NCBI RefSeq assembly: GCF_042453785.1
Contig: NC_091663.1
Span: 34,460,001 to 34,524,000 of the forward strand
From: Malus domestica
Lineage: Eukaryota > Streptophyta > Magnoliopsida > Rosales > Rosaceae
Length of the DNA: 64,000 nt
Direction: 5' to 3'
Part shown: positions 23,302 to 35,508 of the stretch, one piece after another
How positions within the stretch are numbered: the first letter of the stretch is position 1
Layout of the letters: every line of letters starts with the position of its first letter
The notes under the pieces: model-generated
What the model was told of the DNA's origin: nothing
Databases searched by the model: none
The model's input: only the letters and a program-made list of their open reading frames with translations
Program-made: the position numbers and the translations under genes

Positions 23302-25043
23302 CTACTTTTCTCCCAATTCCTTGGCATTGGCTTGCACTTTGCTCCGTTCTCCATTGTGCTTTTCTGTATCATTCTTGTCAACATCTTCATCCTCATCCCC
23401 TTCACCATAAACAGGCACGGCAAAGTGTTTGAGCTTACCCTTTAGCATGAAGAAATGTCCAGCGCAAAATGAAACTAGCATCGAAAGCAAGGACAAGAAG
23501 AGCATTGTTAAGCCCACTAAAAACTTGCTAGGCAGCGCCTTTCCAAAAGCCCTTTCGGGGAACCGGGACATTAGGATGCTCAGGAATATGGCCATGGATG
23601 TGACGGAGGAGCACAGCGCAAAGAGAGATAAGATGGAAAACACCTCAAAAGCTGCCTGGTTTTGAAGGATTGGACTGCCAGTAGCCTCTCTGATGCCCCC
23701 AGGAACTGCAGTAGCAGTGGCAAAGGCGACAGTGGCGATAAGGCCACCCATGACCGATCAGTTTTCAGAGGTCTTTGTGAGCCATGCTCCTCCGGTTTTG
23801 ACTAGCTCAGTGTGTGATTCACTGAATATAGCCCTTGCAGTCTGGTTTTTCTTGTTGTAGGGGGCAAAGAAGTGTGGTGGCATGGAGGTTTTTACGAACT
23901 GCACATTAATTCATAAGAAATTAATGTCCAAGATCAATCTTAAGTGGATGAAATCGTTCAAATTTTTTACACATAGACCAAATTGACTCCATATTCATGT
24001 AAAACAGCGGGACCAAAAATGTATCTGACTTTCAATTACTGGTAACATGAAACTGCAGACAATAAAACTGTTAAAGTTAACACTCTGCTGTATTCTTGTA
24101 TGTCTAGTTTGGTATTTTGGTTTTTGATCTAAACTCTAACCTACTGCCGCATGTATGGCATGGATGAATTGTAAAGAGCTGCCCAATTGTCCTGGCAGTG
24201 GCAGCTGTCCTATGCACTGGGAAGAGTCATCTGAATCAATTAAGAAAATATCTCTCTTCGTAGAAAGTCTATCTGCTCTCTGTTTTTCATTTCTTCTCTG
24301 CCGCTGCTGCCTCTTACTCAAATCTCCATCTTTCTCTCATTTTTATTCTAGTTTTCAAAGATGAAGATGGTCCGAATACCAACAGAAACCACGGTTTAGT
24401 GCTTATTTATCGTCATTTTAGAGTCATTTAGTTCTATTTTTTTATCAAAACTTTGAAAGAGGTTCTATTTGTGCATATATATTATCCTAACAAAAAAAAA
24501 AAAGGTGACGAGGAACTGTGTAGATCCCACTTATGAGTTGTATAATATTTTGTCATATCTCTCATGTGAGACTCTATTCTGCAACCAGAACCATGTCTCA
24601 TGATAAAATTTTATTTCACATGGCTAGGATCAAACCCTAGTACTTGGTGCGATAATTATTGGCTTTAATATGATTAAGACCATGGGTTTAAAATCTTACC
24701 TCAAACCATTTGATTTCCCTTTGCATTTGTAACACTGGCCCAAGATTAATGCAAGGGTTATTGGCTTCTAACATTGCTGTTGCTGCGAGATGTAACACAC
24801 TATTCCCCGCATTATCCACTTCGCTGAACACCTTGTCTCTGATCGGGGTTTTTTTTGTGTAGCAAGAGCTGGTACACATGGAGTTGCCTGTTCTCTGCAA
24901 CTAACAATACCACCTTCTTTTTCTATGAGTTAGTGTCCCGGATGGCCACGGGAAATTTTTCAAGGATCTTCCCCACCATTTCAGTCACACCATTTGTTGC
25001 AGCAATCAGCAAAGGTGTTTCCCTCTTCCCCATTTCAGCTGAT
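23302..25043 (-). pseudogene. Ankyrin-PGG membrane protein, broken, lacks 5' exons
   Basis: Two exons. The first (about 25043-24700) has ankyrin units [20 protein letters not shown] and NAGNSVLHLAATAM, ending at a good donor (GAG|GTAAGA). The last (23898-23302) carries [20 protein letters not shown] and the PGG region [19 protein letters not shown] with three more hydrophobic helices (about 23400-23670), then an acidic tail. At least three breaks are visible: an in-frame TAG after RDTNS, a length change in an A-run (about 24847-24854), and TGA at 23758-23760 where relatives have Cys before SVMGGL. No exons resembling the one at 3138-3651 lie upstream. A dead tandem relative of that gene; a chance short product from the PGG exon cannot be excluded. 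Confidence 0.8.
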
Positions 25044-25163
25044 GACCATATAATATTTATTTTTTGTGGCTTAAGCTCGATTAATACATTCCAACTAAAG
25101 CAGTTTTCCTTAATAAGCTTGATTTTAGAATCTAGGCTTGTATGTATAGTATTACTGGAATAA

Positions 25164-27359
25164 TCACATTGTCGTCGTCATTACCGTGGTAAGGCCTTGT
25201 GTCCAGGGCCGGCCCAGGCCCAGGCCTAGTGCGGGCAGGACGATCGTCCGGGGCTTAAAAAAATTACGGGCACAAAAATTATTGGTGTGGCATATTTATA
25301 TATATTTTCATACGAGTATAAATTTATAAAATTTGGTTTAATGACAAAGAAATTTAACTAGAATCGGCGATTTGTTGTTTGAAATTAATGAGTAGGTCTT
25401 TGGTTCAAAACAACATGTGTGCTTATTTAAATTTCAATTTTTACAAATTTCTTTTCATAACAATATAAATTTATAAAATTTGGCTAAATGATTATAAGTT
25501 TAATTAGAAGCAATGGTTTTTGTATTTAAGATTAACAAGAGGTCCTAAGTTTGAAATGCTATGTGCATGTTTATTTTTTTCAATATTTACAAATTTTTGT
25601 TTGGTTGCTAATTTATTTTTAATTACTAGCTAGTAACTATGTGGGTTGCTATTTTTAAATATTCATTCCAATTCAAGTTTAATCTTCAACAAAGGATAAT
25701 GCGTAGACTAAATTTTTGGACCAAATTTGCAAATCATATAACGTGTCATCAAAAGGTTTAATTTGGTGCCCATTCATTACTTATACATATCTTTAAAGAC
25801 TCGAAAATATCATTATTTTTTTAGTCTTATATTGACAAGGTTATTAAATAAGAAAAAACACCTCACGATTTATACAAAACACTTTAAAATTTCAGATGGA
25901 AGACAAAACTCATAATTTATGTACTTGTAACCCTGAAGTTTTTTTGTTTACTTTTCTCGATACAAAATAAATTAGGTTTTCCGTGTTACTAAATTACTGA
26001 GTTTGAAGTGTTTTTCTAAATATAATTTTATCGATGTCTTACGTGTAAAAACAAATAATTTTGAATTTTTATTTAAAATTGAATATAAATAGTGTGTTCA
26101 ATCAATCGTGTCAGTTCATTGTACATCGTGTGATTAGAAATTATTTGAATTTTTATTTAAAATTGAATATAAATAGTACTTCACAAAAACTGAGCGCACG
26201 ATTTACAATAAACGGACACGATTGATTAAATCCTTGATCCCCACAATGAGGATTCGGAGAGAATCCTCGTCCAGGATATAAACGTTTCAGTTGTAAAGTG
26301 CCAGGTGTTAAATGTATCCATGTGTCTATATATCATTGGTCTTGTAATAATTCTCGAGTTAGTTTATGCTGTGTATTTATAAGATAAGTCAATGCCTTGT
26401 TAAACAAGATTCTCTCTCTTCTCTCTCTCTACACTTCCTGGTTTGTTATTGTTCATTGCTCTCTCTGTTATCAAGTTTCATGTACCCCGGCCCCTTTATA
26501 CAGTTCTTTGTTGTCTTAAAAGTTGAGGTTTTAACATAAATTTAATCGGCAAAATAGAAAGTTGTTCAACTATTTATAAACTCATACAAAGTCGTTTTTC
26601 TCATCAATGTGATATTCATTTTTAACAACCATAATATCTTAATGCATATGCATTTCAGCTTTATCAAACAAACCACTTTTTTAATTTGCACATTTTGATG
26701 AGGATCTAAATATGAGAAATTATTGGGTAGTACGGTATTACCACGTCAGCTTTTTAAATATGCTTTTGTTAATTTTTACTTCTCATTTTTAAATTATAGG
26801 ATAATGTTATCCACACACACATTTTTATTTCCTACATACCTCTTGTTAATTTTTTCAATTGATCTTCTTCAATTCATTCGATCCGACGACTGAAAATTAG
26901 GCAAGCAACAAGTGTGAACAGTTTTTTGTTTACAAGTTCACGTCTTTTTTTTTTTAACAATTAATTGTTATACAGTGATAGTTTAGTTCCTTGTATGTTT
27001 TTGTTGCATCTAAACGTTCTCTTCACAACCAAGTATCCGAAACCAAACAGTCGAGAACTGCCACAGAAAAATGGTTCATCATTTCAAACTTCATCCAAAG
27101 CTTTAATATGAATGATAAACTACGCAGAAATTCATCTATTCAAAGGAATAAATAACATATGTGAAACTATACAAATTTAAGTTAAAAGGCTCAAGCTCAC
27201 AATAGGCATCGACATATACACATACACACATATACACATATACGCGTAGTAACCATCACCTCAAAACCCACCGCTGTCAAGAAAGAGTCCTGACGGTTAT
27301 ACTCAACTTATCAACTGCATACAAAACATATACGAAAAATAATTCTCCTCAGACTTCTG
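25164..27359. other. AT-rich intergenic DNA with repeat scraps
   Basis: No gene supported. A short GC-rich start AGGGCCGGCCCAGGCC near 25206 looks like the end of a hAT-type MITE, but no partner end was found. The segment 26060-26230 contains a repeated phrase (TTTTTATTTAAAATTGAATA, twice) and a small inverted repeat around CAATCGTGTC. There is a CT-rich microsatellite at 26410-26430. Confidence 0.5.
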
Positions 27360-28410
27360 CCTCAACAAAGTCAGCCAGTGCACTCTGGAGAACCACAATA
27401 GCAACTCTTTTTCTTTATCTTGCCATTATAACCACGAACCCGGCCGGTCTATCATATAATTGTAATGATAAGTCAACTCTTGCAAAGGATGAATGTTCTC
27501 AGCGGCAAAGAACATGTGGTGAGGAATTTCAGTGTCATCGTGATCATAGAGGACATTTTGGGCATAAAGATTAGGGGAACAAAATATAGTTGATAAATCT
27601 TCCCACGTTGCCGCACTGTACTGCATAACGGTGAATCCACCATCCCCCACAACTCCACAAGAATTTGACTGTGCATTGGGCATGAGGGTTGAAAGTCCAT
27701 CCCAAACAGAATTGTCATTGTAGTTATTCCCAATATCAAACAGATACTCATCATTCCCAGTTCTTTCTTCCGCTTCCTTCTCTTCCAGGAGCTCTCCTAT
27801 ACACTCACATATAAAACTTCCTGAAGGAATGGAATTTAGGGATCTCACTCCCCAGCCCCTCGATTCAGTTTTGAAAATTTCAAGCTGAAATTTGATACCA
27901 GGTTGGCTAACTCTATTGTAACAAGGAGGACACTTACAAGGACCACATTCATACACAAGGGACTTTGCTTCAACAATAGCACCATTGAAGTTATATGGGA
28001 TCTCACCTCCGTTGTTCTCAACCGCACAAGAACGTTTCTCAGATTCTGAGCATTCGCAATACAGCTACAACCCTCGGGAGGAATCGGGCGGCACCAATAT
28101 GGATATATCATGCTAGTTATGTATATAAATGGTGGAGGTTTCTCATCATCTATGGTATTCACAGCGCAGATAGGAATTGATTCTTTCCCTACTGAAATAT
28201 CATTAGCGCATAGATCTTCCCGAACTTAAATTTTTTAGACTTCTTCACTTCTTTCCAAGCCAGCTCTGGTTGATCTTGGATTCTGTCTAGTTGAAAATTG
28301 AAAACAAGCTTACCTTGAGAGCCCATACCCTGCCAACATTTCTCTACCAAATATAGTCCATCATACACATATGTCTTAACTTTTTCCATCTTCAGAGCCA
28401 CGGATCACTC
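27360..28410 (-). pseudogene. SUVH-type histone H3K9 methyltransferase, C-terminal relic
   Basis: Matches the C-terminal half of plant SUVH4/5/6 proteins: the end of the SRA domain (TYVYDGLYLVEKCW, GQPELAWKEVKKSKKFK-like), pre-SET (CRPIPPEGCSC, YECGPCKCPPCYNRVSQ), SET (RGWGVRSLNSIPSGSFICE, NDEYLFDIGNNYND, ENIHPLQELTYHYNYMID) and a post-SET cysteine run SCYCGSPECTG. Frame changes are seen at about 28210, 28060 and in the last 60 codons. The cofactor-binding NHSCxPN motif is replaced by a short out-of-frame stretch (STIFCSPN). The N-terminus and most of SRA are absent. Family members are usually intronless, so a truncated duplicate is likely. Related N-terminal relics lie at 34270-35214 and 39245-39740. 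Confidence 0.85.
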
Positions 28411-29141
28411 TAACAGGCTTTTAGTTCATTTCTATGTTAGTACTTTGAGTCTTGACACACTTGGAATGAACACGGTGTGATTGACGCACCATCATGTTTA
28501 TATAAAGTACTCATAGAGTTTCGAAAAACACTTGAGTACCCTGTGAAATAAACTTCAATGAGTAATGAGGCACCGGTGTGATGCCAACTAGAGACCCTCT
28601 AAGACCTAATTCAGCGACTTTTCAATGAATGAACTTAGAAAAAGCATCTAGAACTCTAAAAATGGCTTACCTTTGGTGCGTGCAATAGGGTCTTGAAGAA
28701 GTTGTTGTGAGGCTTAATGGTAGGTATAAATTGAGAACCTAGGAATAACTAAAAGATTTGGAAATTCAGATTTGGATCCCACTCAAAATTTGAGTTTAAT
28801 TAGGAGTCAAATTTGGAAGTTTAGGAAGAAGACCAAATCTCGGTTGACTTCGGACTATAATTCTCTTTCTTGCAGCCAAGTTTCATATTGGGCCCTCTTT
28901 ATTCTTCTTAGACTTGTGACAAATTAATCATGTGACTCCGTCTATATTATATCCAAATTGAAGATGTATATGTGTAGAAACCCAAATTTTGAGGAATAAA
29001 ATCTATAAAATCCAAATTGAAGATGTATATGTATATGTAGTTGCAAAACAATTCAAGAGAATTAATTTGTGGTTTATTTTCAACAAAAATGAAGAACACA
29101 ATAGAAAAGAGAGACATGCATCCTCAAAGCTTGAGCTCAAG
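28411..29141. other. Spacer with a dispersed segment
   Basis: Contains, at 28427-28520, a diverged copy of the segment found at 36005-36095 and 45778-45870 (ACTTGGAATGAACACGGTGT, TTTATATAAAGTA). Otherwise no gene seen. Confidence 0.5.
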
Positions 29142-29970
29142 AATTCTTAGCACAATCCTCAGGAGCAAATTTCAGTAGCGCCCTTTAAGATCATGTATGA
29201 ATCTGTAATTTATTTGCTGGAATGACCCGATAAGCGAAGGTACCTTATCTTCCAAGAATCCCAAACATAAAACCACATTCTGATCAACCTGGAACGTTAT
29301 GAATGCATCTCCAGGTTTTACATCAAGGTGAGCATTTTCAAAGTGAAATGTCAAAGTAGGCAAGTCTTTGAACCCTAGAGGCGGTTTCCATTCGTAGCAC
29401 AGATCGAAGTTAGCATTGGTAGGACTCATTAGTCTTAACTACGCAAGGAAAGCGCATAAAATACATCTCCAGAAACTGAATTAGTGCCTTGAAAGCAGGT
29501 GTGAATCGTGTGATAAGATAAGAAAGTGTACTACCATTGTCCAAGAAACACCCTCCTGTTTTGCCTCCATCTCGTATAGCAAATGCGGTTGGATCTATTA
29601 GAATCTTTTGTCCGTGCACGCTTATGCCCAACATATTCACATAGTAATATGATATGCCTGGAAGGAGAGCTAATTTCGTGACGCGTACTCCCTCAGGTGG
29701 TTAGGGTATGTCTGCGTCAAATTTTAGATATGTTTGAATGTCTCTTGGGCGTGTCAGGCAGAACAAGAATGCTCCATCGATAAGATAGGTGCATTTCCCA
29801 AACCCAGTATTCCTGCGACCTTGAAGTATTCCAGCCTACCGAATGTAATGTTCTTTGTGTCATAAGCACAACAGAACACAATGTTTTCTGTAGGCTGTGG
29901 TCGCCCGCTGCTTGACAAGAAATAGAAAGTTTCACCTGCAGGCAACAAAGAAGGGAAAAGCAAAAGATGT
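29142..29970 (-). pseudogene. Nepenthesin-type aspartic protease, broken fragment
   Basis: Matches the middle and C-terminal parts of plant pepsin-like (A1, nepenthesin/CDR1-type) proteases. Visible are GETFYFLSSSGRPQPTENIV, AYDTKNITFGRLEYFKVAGI, VNMLGISVHGQKILIDPTAF, the second catalytic region FLDNGSTLSYL (relatives have DSGTT or DSGST), FDLCYEW, LPTLTFHFENAHLDVKPGDA and SLIGSFQQINYRFIHDLKGR. The first catalytic Asp and the signal peptide are missing. Breaks include frame changes at about 29750, 29410 and 29190 and a TAA at 29701-29703. Normal function would be secreted or vacuolar proteolysis. No function is expected here. Confidence 0.8.
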
Positions 29971-30914
29971 TACCCATGTCACTGCGAATATGTGGATCAA
30001 ATGTATCAATAAAGACCATATTTCCAAAATTAGACTCAAAATGACTCTTTTTAAAGCTTAGATGTCCTAAACATATTTCCAAAAGAGTCCATCACCGAAA
30101 GAGACCATCTTGGTCACCAAAGTGTCCAAATAAGCCCAAAACATGCACGCTGCACTTTTATTTCATCGTCATAAATTATTTGCTCGGTAGAAAAATATGA
30201 AACTTTGACACGAGTAATTTGAGAGACTCATGAACATCCTCCAATTGGAACCACTCAAAAATTCATCTATTTGATCACTTTTTGCTCAAAAGGAAATCGC
30301 ATGTCCTACGTTAGAATATAAATCAAAGTATCAAAACTTCACCAAAATAACCAATAAATATATACATAAAATGGAGTAAAATATATAGTATAATATTAAC
30401 CCATCACGAGTCCAAGAGGAGACGGAAAGCAAGTCTTCTATAGTCCTCTGGCGTGCAAATCTAGTAAATTGAGTTTGTGTCAATGCCTTTTGTATTTGTT
30501 TCCCCAGTGGAGGGGCTTACCTCGTTAAAATACTTTTGCACTTTGATTTCAGTCTTATACAAGTTAAGTTTGTTCAAATCTAACAATTCTTCGTCGCTCT
30601 TGTATATATGGTATAACAAGATCATATTTCATCTGCAATCCCTTTTATCTAAGTTGTTCATACAATAAGTTAAATTTTGTTGGTATTTTTGCCCCTATCT
30701 AGGTTATTCCTATTCAGTGTGTTAAAAATTTCAACGTAACACCGCCTAAGCCTGGCGCTAAGTAGCAGTTGACCACCATCATGATTAATCACCATATGTA
30801 AAAAGATTATATGGGAAAAAATATATATATATATACAGTTGTCAATATACTTGCAGAAAGCAATGAAAGGTCTCGTTTGGTATAAGAGGGTTGGATTAGA
30901 ATGAATAACCCTTT
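29971..30914. other. Intergenic DNA, nothing recognised
   Basis: AT-rich, with a short TA run near 30820. I see no exon or complete mobile element. Confidence 0.4.
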
Positions 30915-31019
30915 AATTTCAAAGCATATTGGAGGCAAAGGAGAATAATGTCTTTTTCTTTTTCTTTTTTGGAAAACATAATGTCTTTATACAGTAGTCA
31001 ATATACTCACAGCCTCTCG

Positions 31020-31115
31020 CACAAGGCGACAGGAGTGGTACTATAATCCTTGGCTTTAGCCCCACTTGGATTTGGACCCTTTCACAGAAGCCGACAGGAG
31101 CGGTACTATAATCCT
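31020..31115 (+). promoter_or_regulatory. Repeated promoter segment upstream of chlorophyllase copy 1
   Basis: The phrase GACAGGAGTGGTACTATAAT occurs twice about 65 bp apart (near 31030 and, with one change, 31090), some 200-290 bp before the coding start. The same pair is kept in unit 2 (near 36408 and 36476). Possibly a cis element or a small internal duplication. Function is not shown by sequence alone. Confidence 0.35.
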
Positions 31116-31317
31116 TCATTTTCCATGTATTACTCAAGTCCTTTTCTTTTCATTTAATCAAACTTATCCTTTCTTCCAAAATTTTCAGCTAAGTCTAAAC
31201 TGATCCTCCCAAGTTGGCTGTCGACCAAACGTTGGATTCACTATTAGAAAGAACCGAGGGTCACATTACATAGTACTCACTTGCATTGTGCCCCATGGCA
31301 CTTGTGGAAAAAAAAAT

Positions 31318-33605
31318 ATGTCTTCTGCTCAGCCTGCACTGACCACATCTGTTTTTAATCTAGCAAATTGCCCCTTCAAATGCATCACGGAGGAGGCATC
31401 ACTGTCTTCCTGCTTTGATTCTTCAGCACCTCCAAAGCCCTTGTTCATTGTTACACCGACGGTAGCCGGCACTTACCCTGTAATCTTGCTTCATCACGGC
31501 TGCTGCCTCCGCAACTACTTCTACAAGGAGTTACTCCAGCACATAGTCTCACATGGATTCATAGCTGTAGCACCTCAGGTAATATTGTCTTACCATTCTA
31601 TATTAACGTCCAATACAATTTCAGAATAATTTATTTTGTGTTAATCCAACAGTTGTCGTCCATGAGATTTTTTGTTCCAATCTACTCCGCCAAAAGGGTT
31701 ATGAGTGTTTGAAAATGCTTTTCTAGAAACCATATATGCCCGTAAGAACTTTTGTTTTCTTAAAAAACACTTGAAAGTGCTTCCTTAGGAAGCACCTAGA
31801 ACTTCCAAGTTCTTTAATTTAAACTCCTTTTCGTTATCAAAAAAAATATTTTCACCATTTTAAATGAACTTTCAAACGAACTTTTAATTCAGAAATTGGC
31901 TAAAATAATCATAATCAAATTTGAATTGCCAAGGGGAGTGTATTCAATTGCGTTTTTGAGGGATTTTAATTCTTTTAATGAATCTAGGGGTATTCAATCA
32001 GGATTTTAAGTGATTATCTAAAATTCAAGGTGTATTCAATTAGAATTTTAAGATAGTTTATTAAAATCCTTAGAAATCCGGATGTATTCAACTAGGATTT
32101 TAAAGAAGTTTATAACATTCCAAGTGTATTCAATTAGAAATTGATTTTAAAGAATTTGAGAAAGTTGAGGAATTAGAGGGAATTAGAGAGATTTTGTAGT
32201 GTATTTTAAGCATCTACAAATCTCACATCTCCTCATGAGATTTCGAGGGAATTGAATCAAAATTTCAGGGGGGTGTATTCAATTGGGATTTTGAGGGATT
32301 TTAATTCTTTTAATGAATCTAGGGGTATTCAATCAGGATTTTAAGTGATTCTATGAAATTCAATCAGGATTTTAAAATAGTTTCTTAAAATCTTTAGAAA
32401 TCTAGGTGTATTGAATAAGAATTTTAAAAAAGTTTATAATATTTCCAGTGTATTAAATTAGAATTTGAATTTAAAGAATTTGGAAAAATTGAGGAATTAA
32501 AAGGAATTGGACAGATTTTGTAGTGTAAGCATCCACAAATCTCACATCTCCCCATGAGATTTCGAGGGAATTGAATTAAAATTTTACATAAAATCTATGG
32601 ATTTATAAATCCTTTAAAATCTCTCAAATTCCCAATTGAATACACCCCCTTATATGGAATCTCTACAAATCAATTAAACTCCATTAAAATCCATGGATTT
32701 TTAAATCCATTAATGTCCCTCAAATTTTCAATTGAATACACCCCCCCTAAATTAATTAAAATCAAATCATTGTCTTACAATGTCGACCATAGCAATCAAA
32801 TATTGACCATACTGAAAAATTGAACATTTCATAAATTGATATTTGAAAAAAAAAAAAAAAAAAAGCCCAATTTAATACATTGTCTGACAACAGAATTAAT
32901 TGTGTGAGTTTGGTTTTTCATTTTGATTAGTTACTGTTATGTGGGGTTTTTCTTCCACCTGGATCTGTAGAAGTAGAGTGGGGAGCAAAAGTCATAAACT
33001 GGTTGCCAAAAGGCCTCCAACCCCTGCTGCCAGAAAATGTTGTAGCAGATTTCACCAAATTTGCTCTTTCAGGCCACAGCAGAGGTAGGAATACAGCATT
33101 TGCAATAGCACTTGGGCGTGCCAAAACTTCCCTGTCCCTCAAAATTTCAGTCCTAATAGGCATTGATCCTGTGGCCGGTGCAACTCGTAATATCCTCACC
33201 TATTCCCCTCAATCTTTCGACCTCTCGATTCCAGTCACAGTGATCGGCACTGGCCTGGGACCGGAAAGTAAAAATCCTTGCATGCCACCTTGCGCCCCAG
33301 ATGGCGCGAACCACAAGGAGTTCTTCTATGAGTGCAAGCCTCCATGTGCACATTTTGTTGTGAAGGACTATGGTCACATGGACATGTTGGACGACGATCC
33401 ACAGGGCATGGTTGGGGCAGTGTCGGGGTGCATGTGTAAAAACGGGACAGGACCGAGGGAGCTAATGAGGAAGACTGTGGGTGGGATTGTTGTGGCGTTT
33501 CTGAATGCTTATTTGAATGGTGATGATAGGTATTTGGTTGCCATTGTTGGTGATCCTGATAGTTCTCCTGCAAAGCTGGAACCTGTGGAGTTCATTAGAG
33601 CATAA
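31318..33605 (+). CDS. CLH: Chlorophyllase, copy 1 (altered, possibly decaying)
   Basis: Chlorophyllase removes the phytol chain from chlorophyll (alpha/beta hydrolase, Ser-Asp-His). Two exons: 31318-31578 and 32931-33605, giving about 311 residues. Exon 1 ends VAPQ at CAG|GTAATA. Features: CPFKCITEE, LLHHGCCLRNYFYKELLQ, nucleophile motif GHSRG, GIDPVAG, and DYGHMDMLDD with the likely catalytic His. Compared with copy 2, the upstream ATG at 31295 is out of frame because an A-run is two bases longer, so I use ATG 31318. The nucleophile loop reads GHSRGRNT rather than GHSRGGKT. A stretch around YCRTRP is missing, and exon 2 gains two codons at its start. The frame is otherwise open. The intron is enlarged by a MITE. 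May be weakly active or on the way to being a pseudogene. Confidence 0.8.
31933..32747. mobile_element. Nested MITE pair in the intron of chlorophyllase copy 1
   Basis: Outer ends GGGGAGTGTATTCAATTG (31933) and the complement near 32747 (CAATTGAATACACCCCCCC). Inner copy at 32268-32649 with the same ends. Subterminal words GAGGGATTTTAATTC and AATCAGGATTTTAA recur. Absent from the intron of copy 2, so it arrived after the duplication or was lost there. Target duplication is unclear (perhaps 3 bp, TAA-like), so the superfamily is undecided. Confidence 0.75.
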
Positions 33606-34269
33606 GTTCAAGCTCAAGGTCGTCTTGATAATAGTCACCGACATTAGCTGCACATATTAGCACATAAAGAGGGGGTTATAAAGCCTATCAGTGGCTAATG
33701 TCGGTGAATATTTTCAGGCTTTCTTCGAGGGTTATTCGGATCCTAGAGTGTTATTTTCGAATAAACAGCTCGGCCATCAAATGTGTGTGCCCAAGTACTG
33801 AAATTTGGGGGTTTATATGTACTAGAACCATCTCAAGTTTATTATGAATTTCGGTTTAGATATGTACTTAAATTTCATAAGATAAAATGTCAGATGATAA
33901 TGCGGTAAATTGACATTTTGTAAATATCTTGCTCCAACCGAGATGCCAAATAAAAATACTGTTTTATTATTGCTAAAAGCAGTAGCTAGCACTTAATACT
34001 GACACAGTGAATACAGTGAAGGAAGAAAACAAAATGATGCCTCCATAAGACAGCATCAAATTTGGTAGTTTAGGCGATGCCAACCCACCAACACTTTGAC
34101 ATCTCGCTTCAACCAAAAAAATATAGCACCTCTTCTTGTTGTCAAAACAGTCCACGGTGTAGCAGATCAGTTGGAGATGCTCAAAAAAGTGAGTTAAATT
34201 TTAATACTTAGGGTCATTCAACTGCTAACAGTTTCTTGTAACATAAGTTCCTCACAAAGTATATATGTA
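33606..34269. other. 3' flank of chlorophyllase copy 1
   Basis: The 3' UTR and spacer, about 80% or more similar to 38727-39240 up to the point where that copy has a LINE piece. No separate gene. Confidence 0.5.
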
Positions 34270-35214
34270 CCGAAATAGTAAAACTTGTTAGATCTAAATG
34301 GTGAATGTGTTTTGGTTGAACCATGATCATCTCAGAATTTACATCATCGTGCCGTTCCATTTCTTGTACAGGATATCCCTTGCATTTTGGTTGAACCTTG
34401 TCCCCAGTTACTAATTTACTATAGAAATATCCCCTCCATTTTCACTCTTGTGAAACTCTTTATCTTGAACATCCTCGCCTGTTTGCTTCACATTAATCTT
34501 TGCTGTGTTCGATGATGATGGTTCGCCATCCACAGGGGACCTCTCTTGACCAAAATTCCTCGCCTCCAGGGCTGGATTTCTTCCACAAAAGAGAAGGGAA
34601 GCCCCGAACGGTTGATACTATTCTTCGAGGGGGATATTTTTTTAACTGCAGTCTTCTCCAGACCATTTCCATTAGAAATGGAGATGGATTGCTGATGTGG
34701 GTTCTTCAACGAATCAGATATTTCATGTAGCAATGCATTTAAATCAACTCTCTCCACAGTACCAAAAGCCTCGCCGTTAATCAATGCAGTTTCATTTACC
34801 GAACCAGTCGATACCATTTGGGTTTCAAATTCGGCAGTACCCACAAACTCTGTCTCTTCAACCGGCCTCGAACTTTTTAACCCATGTAGATTGTTTGGCA
34901 AATCAGATATTTCATGCTCTAAGGTTGCTACTGATTCAATTCTCTCCACAGTACCCACATCCTTACCGTTCATCAAGTCAGCCCATCCACATGACCATTT
35001 GAGAGCCCGAGCTTGTCAACCCCGTGTCCATCGCCATTTTCACACCTACTAACCAAGCTTTTTGTTGCTACACACTCAAAACTTCCCCTAGAAGCAGCCC
35101 CTCATCAACCCTTAGCTGACCAAACCGTCCGCACGCCGGGGGAAAATCACGAACCGCAGAGACTGTGCGCCTCTTTAACTTGGGAACACCGTAAGAGCAC
35201 TCTCCATTTTCCAT
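34270..35214 (-). pseudogene. SUVH5/6-like N-terminal region, relic in unit 1
   Basis: The ATG at 35214 opens MENGECSYGVPKLKRRTVSA followed by VRDFP, the basic motif near the N-terminus of SUVH5/6-type methyltransferases. The frame stops after about 35 codons (TAA after ADGLVS). Further on a second open stretch (34976-34488) has two similar acidic units, NGKDVGTVERIESVATLEHE and NGEAFGTVERVDLNALLHEI, also typical of the low-complexity N-terminal half of these proteins. No SRA, pre-SET or SET follows: chlorophyllase lies there instead. Probably a dead N-terminal fragment. Assignment rests on the KRRTVSAVRDFP motif and is moderately sure. Confidence 0.6.
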
Positions 35215-35508
35215 GGATTGTGCCTATCTTCCCTCAGAGTGACTACCATTAAGTTGAGCAATTCGCCTCGATGATTTCGAATGCTGCATCGCCTCTACGA
35301 CCCCCATCGCAATTCCAAATCGCCTCTACAACCACAATTATTCGCAACGGCCTAATCCAACAACAAAACCAATTAAGCAACAACTTCAGTCTCAAGATTC
35401 AGAGTAATTAAAAATAATCGCGATGATTATATACTAATTCAAATTCCAAAGTACAAACAACCAACGATTCAAAGTAGAAACAGAGAAAATTAACGAAGAA
35501 AAACTTAC

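Noticed and set aside
25200-25260. GGGCCGGCCC palindrome as a regulatory site or whole MITE
   Set aside because: Looks like one end of a hAT-type MITE, but no matching second end or target duplication was found.
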